Source: Pelargonium cotyledonis
Lineage: Eukaryota > Streptophyta > Magnoliopsida > Geraniales > Geraniaceae
NCBI GenBank assembly: GCA_036897625.1
Contig: JAYMTA010001347.1
Location: 1 to 20,476, forward strand
Length of the DNA: 20,476 nt
Direction of reading: 5' to 3'
The position numbers were made by a program, and so were the translations under genes. The notes under the pieces are model-generated. The model did not search any database and had not been told where the DNA came from. It was given only the letters and a program-made list of their open reading frames with translations. Below are positions 19,885-20,476 of the stretch, one piece after another (position 1 is the stretch's first letter; every line of letters starts with the position of its first letter).

Positions 19885-20372
19885 AAAGATCTGTTGGTTC
19901 TCTGAACTATCCACTTTATTTTATCAAGGTCCCTAGACTTTTGTTCTTTCACAATCTACTTTCTTTCATTTTGTTTGGCAAAAGTCTCTACTGTTAACTC
20001 TTCTAACAGATTCTATTAACTGGCGTGGTACATTTTTACAATAAAAAAATAATTTTTAATATAAAGTTACCATTATACCCTTAAATTTATTAACAAAATA
20101 CCATTAAAAAAAATTTCTTCTCTTTCCGGCATGCACTCCGGCCACACCATATTTCCAGCACACACTCCGGCCAAGACTCGAGCTCTTCGTCTACATTGGC
20201 CGACCACGTGAGCTGGAATCGGCGCTGGTCGGGGAGACTCGTCGAGATCTGGAATCGTCGTCCTTCGCCGGAACTCGCCCAGATCTTCCTCTACTGGTGC
20301 AGCAGTGGTGGAGCTGGGAGCGGCGCAGGTCAAGGAGCTGCAATCGTGGTCTACAGTGGACGACCATAGCAA
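19885..20372. other. GC-rich island with internal repeats, possibly part of a non-autonomous element
   Basis: AT-rich DNA with dispersed-repeat-style wording (GGTCCCTAGAC, about 19928) runs into a sharply GC-richer stretch at about 20125-20372. CACTCCGGCC occurs twice (about 20135 and 20163). A degenerate GAGCTGGAATCGGCG-like phrase recurs at 20210, 20244, 20311 and 20335. Minus-strand open frames through it (20073-20372, 20191-20442) are Ala/Arg/Pro-rich without family motifs and look composition-driven. It may be a captured GC-rich fragment inside a transposon or an exon of an unseen gene; neither can be shown here. Confidence 0.35.
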
Positions 20373-20476
20373 AGCTCCTTCTTTTATTATCTGTAATACT
20401 CAGCAAACTAGAAACCAGGAAACACGGGAAAGGAACAAGCAAGACCTTACTTTAACAGCCAATTAACTTAAACTTC

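Noticed and set aside
20073..20442. Minus-strand open frames of 83 and 99 codons in the GC-rich island
   Set aside because: Two overlapping frames are open at once because of base composition; no recognisable domain is present.

Overview
The window looks like nuclear DNA of a flowering plant, most likely a eudicot. Genes are split by short GT..AG introns, intergenic DNA is AT-rich, and every gene I can name is most like its land-plant version. The species cannot be told from the sequence. I found no bacterial operons, CRISPR arrays, phage genes or intact autonomous transposons.

Five complete genes and one gene end can be read by joining exons whose splice phases all agree. From left to right they are: (1) the last two coding exons (+) of an acidic ER-lumen protein ending in HDEL, probably calreticulin (88-296); (2) a universal stress protein (-), 177 aa in three exons (725-1420); (3) 60S ribosomal protein eL29/RPL29 (-), 61 aa in two exons (3738-4210); (4) the COPII GTPase SAR1 (+), 193 aa in three coding exons (5904-8386); (5) a ZMAT2/SNU23-type spliceosomal zinc-finger protein (-), 203 aa in ten exons (9293-12787); (6) a PDIL2-1-like protein disulfide isomerase (+), 369 aa in eleven exons (13241-17682). 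Beyond about 17.7 kb I see no gene.

Genes 1/2 and 4/5 converge. Genes 3/4 and 5/6 diverge, and 5/6 share a 453-bp promoter interval. Three of the six products act in the early secretory pathway (HDEL chaperone, SAR1, PDI). The genes are not an operon, and the clustering is probably chance.

Non-coding DNA of note: a degenerate four-copy repeat array at about 2.27-3.52 kb; a telo-box plus site II promoter in front of RPL29; a promoter-like cluster with no gene of its own near 5.0-5.1 kb; an old tandem duplication in SAR1 intron 1; a tRNA-derived SINE with perfect 13-bp target-site duplications in a ZMAT2 intron; a foldback/MITE-like sequence in another ZMAT2 intron; a GC-rich minisatellite of about 70-bp units in a PDI intron; and a GC-rich island at 20.1-20.4 kb.

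The most notable protein observation is that both thioredoxin domains of the PDI carry unusual active sites, CQHC and CRHC instead of CGHC. Nothing here amounts to a new multi-gene system.
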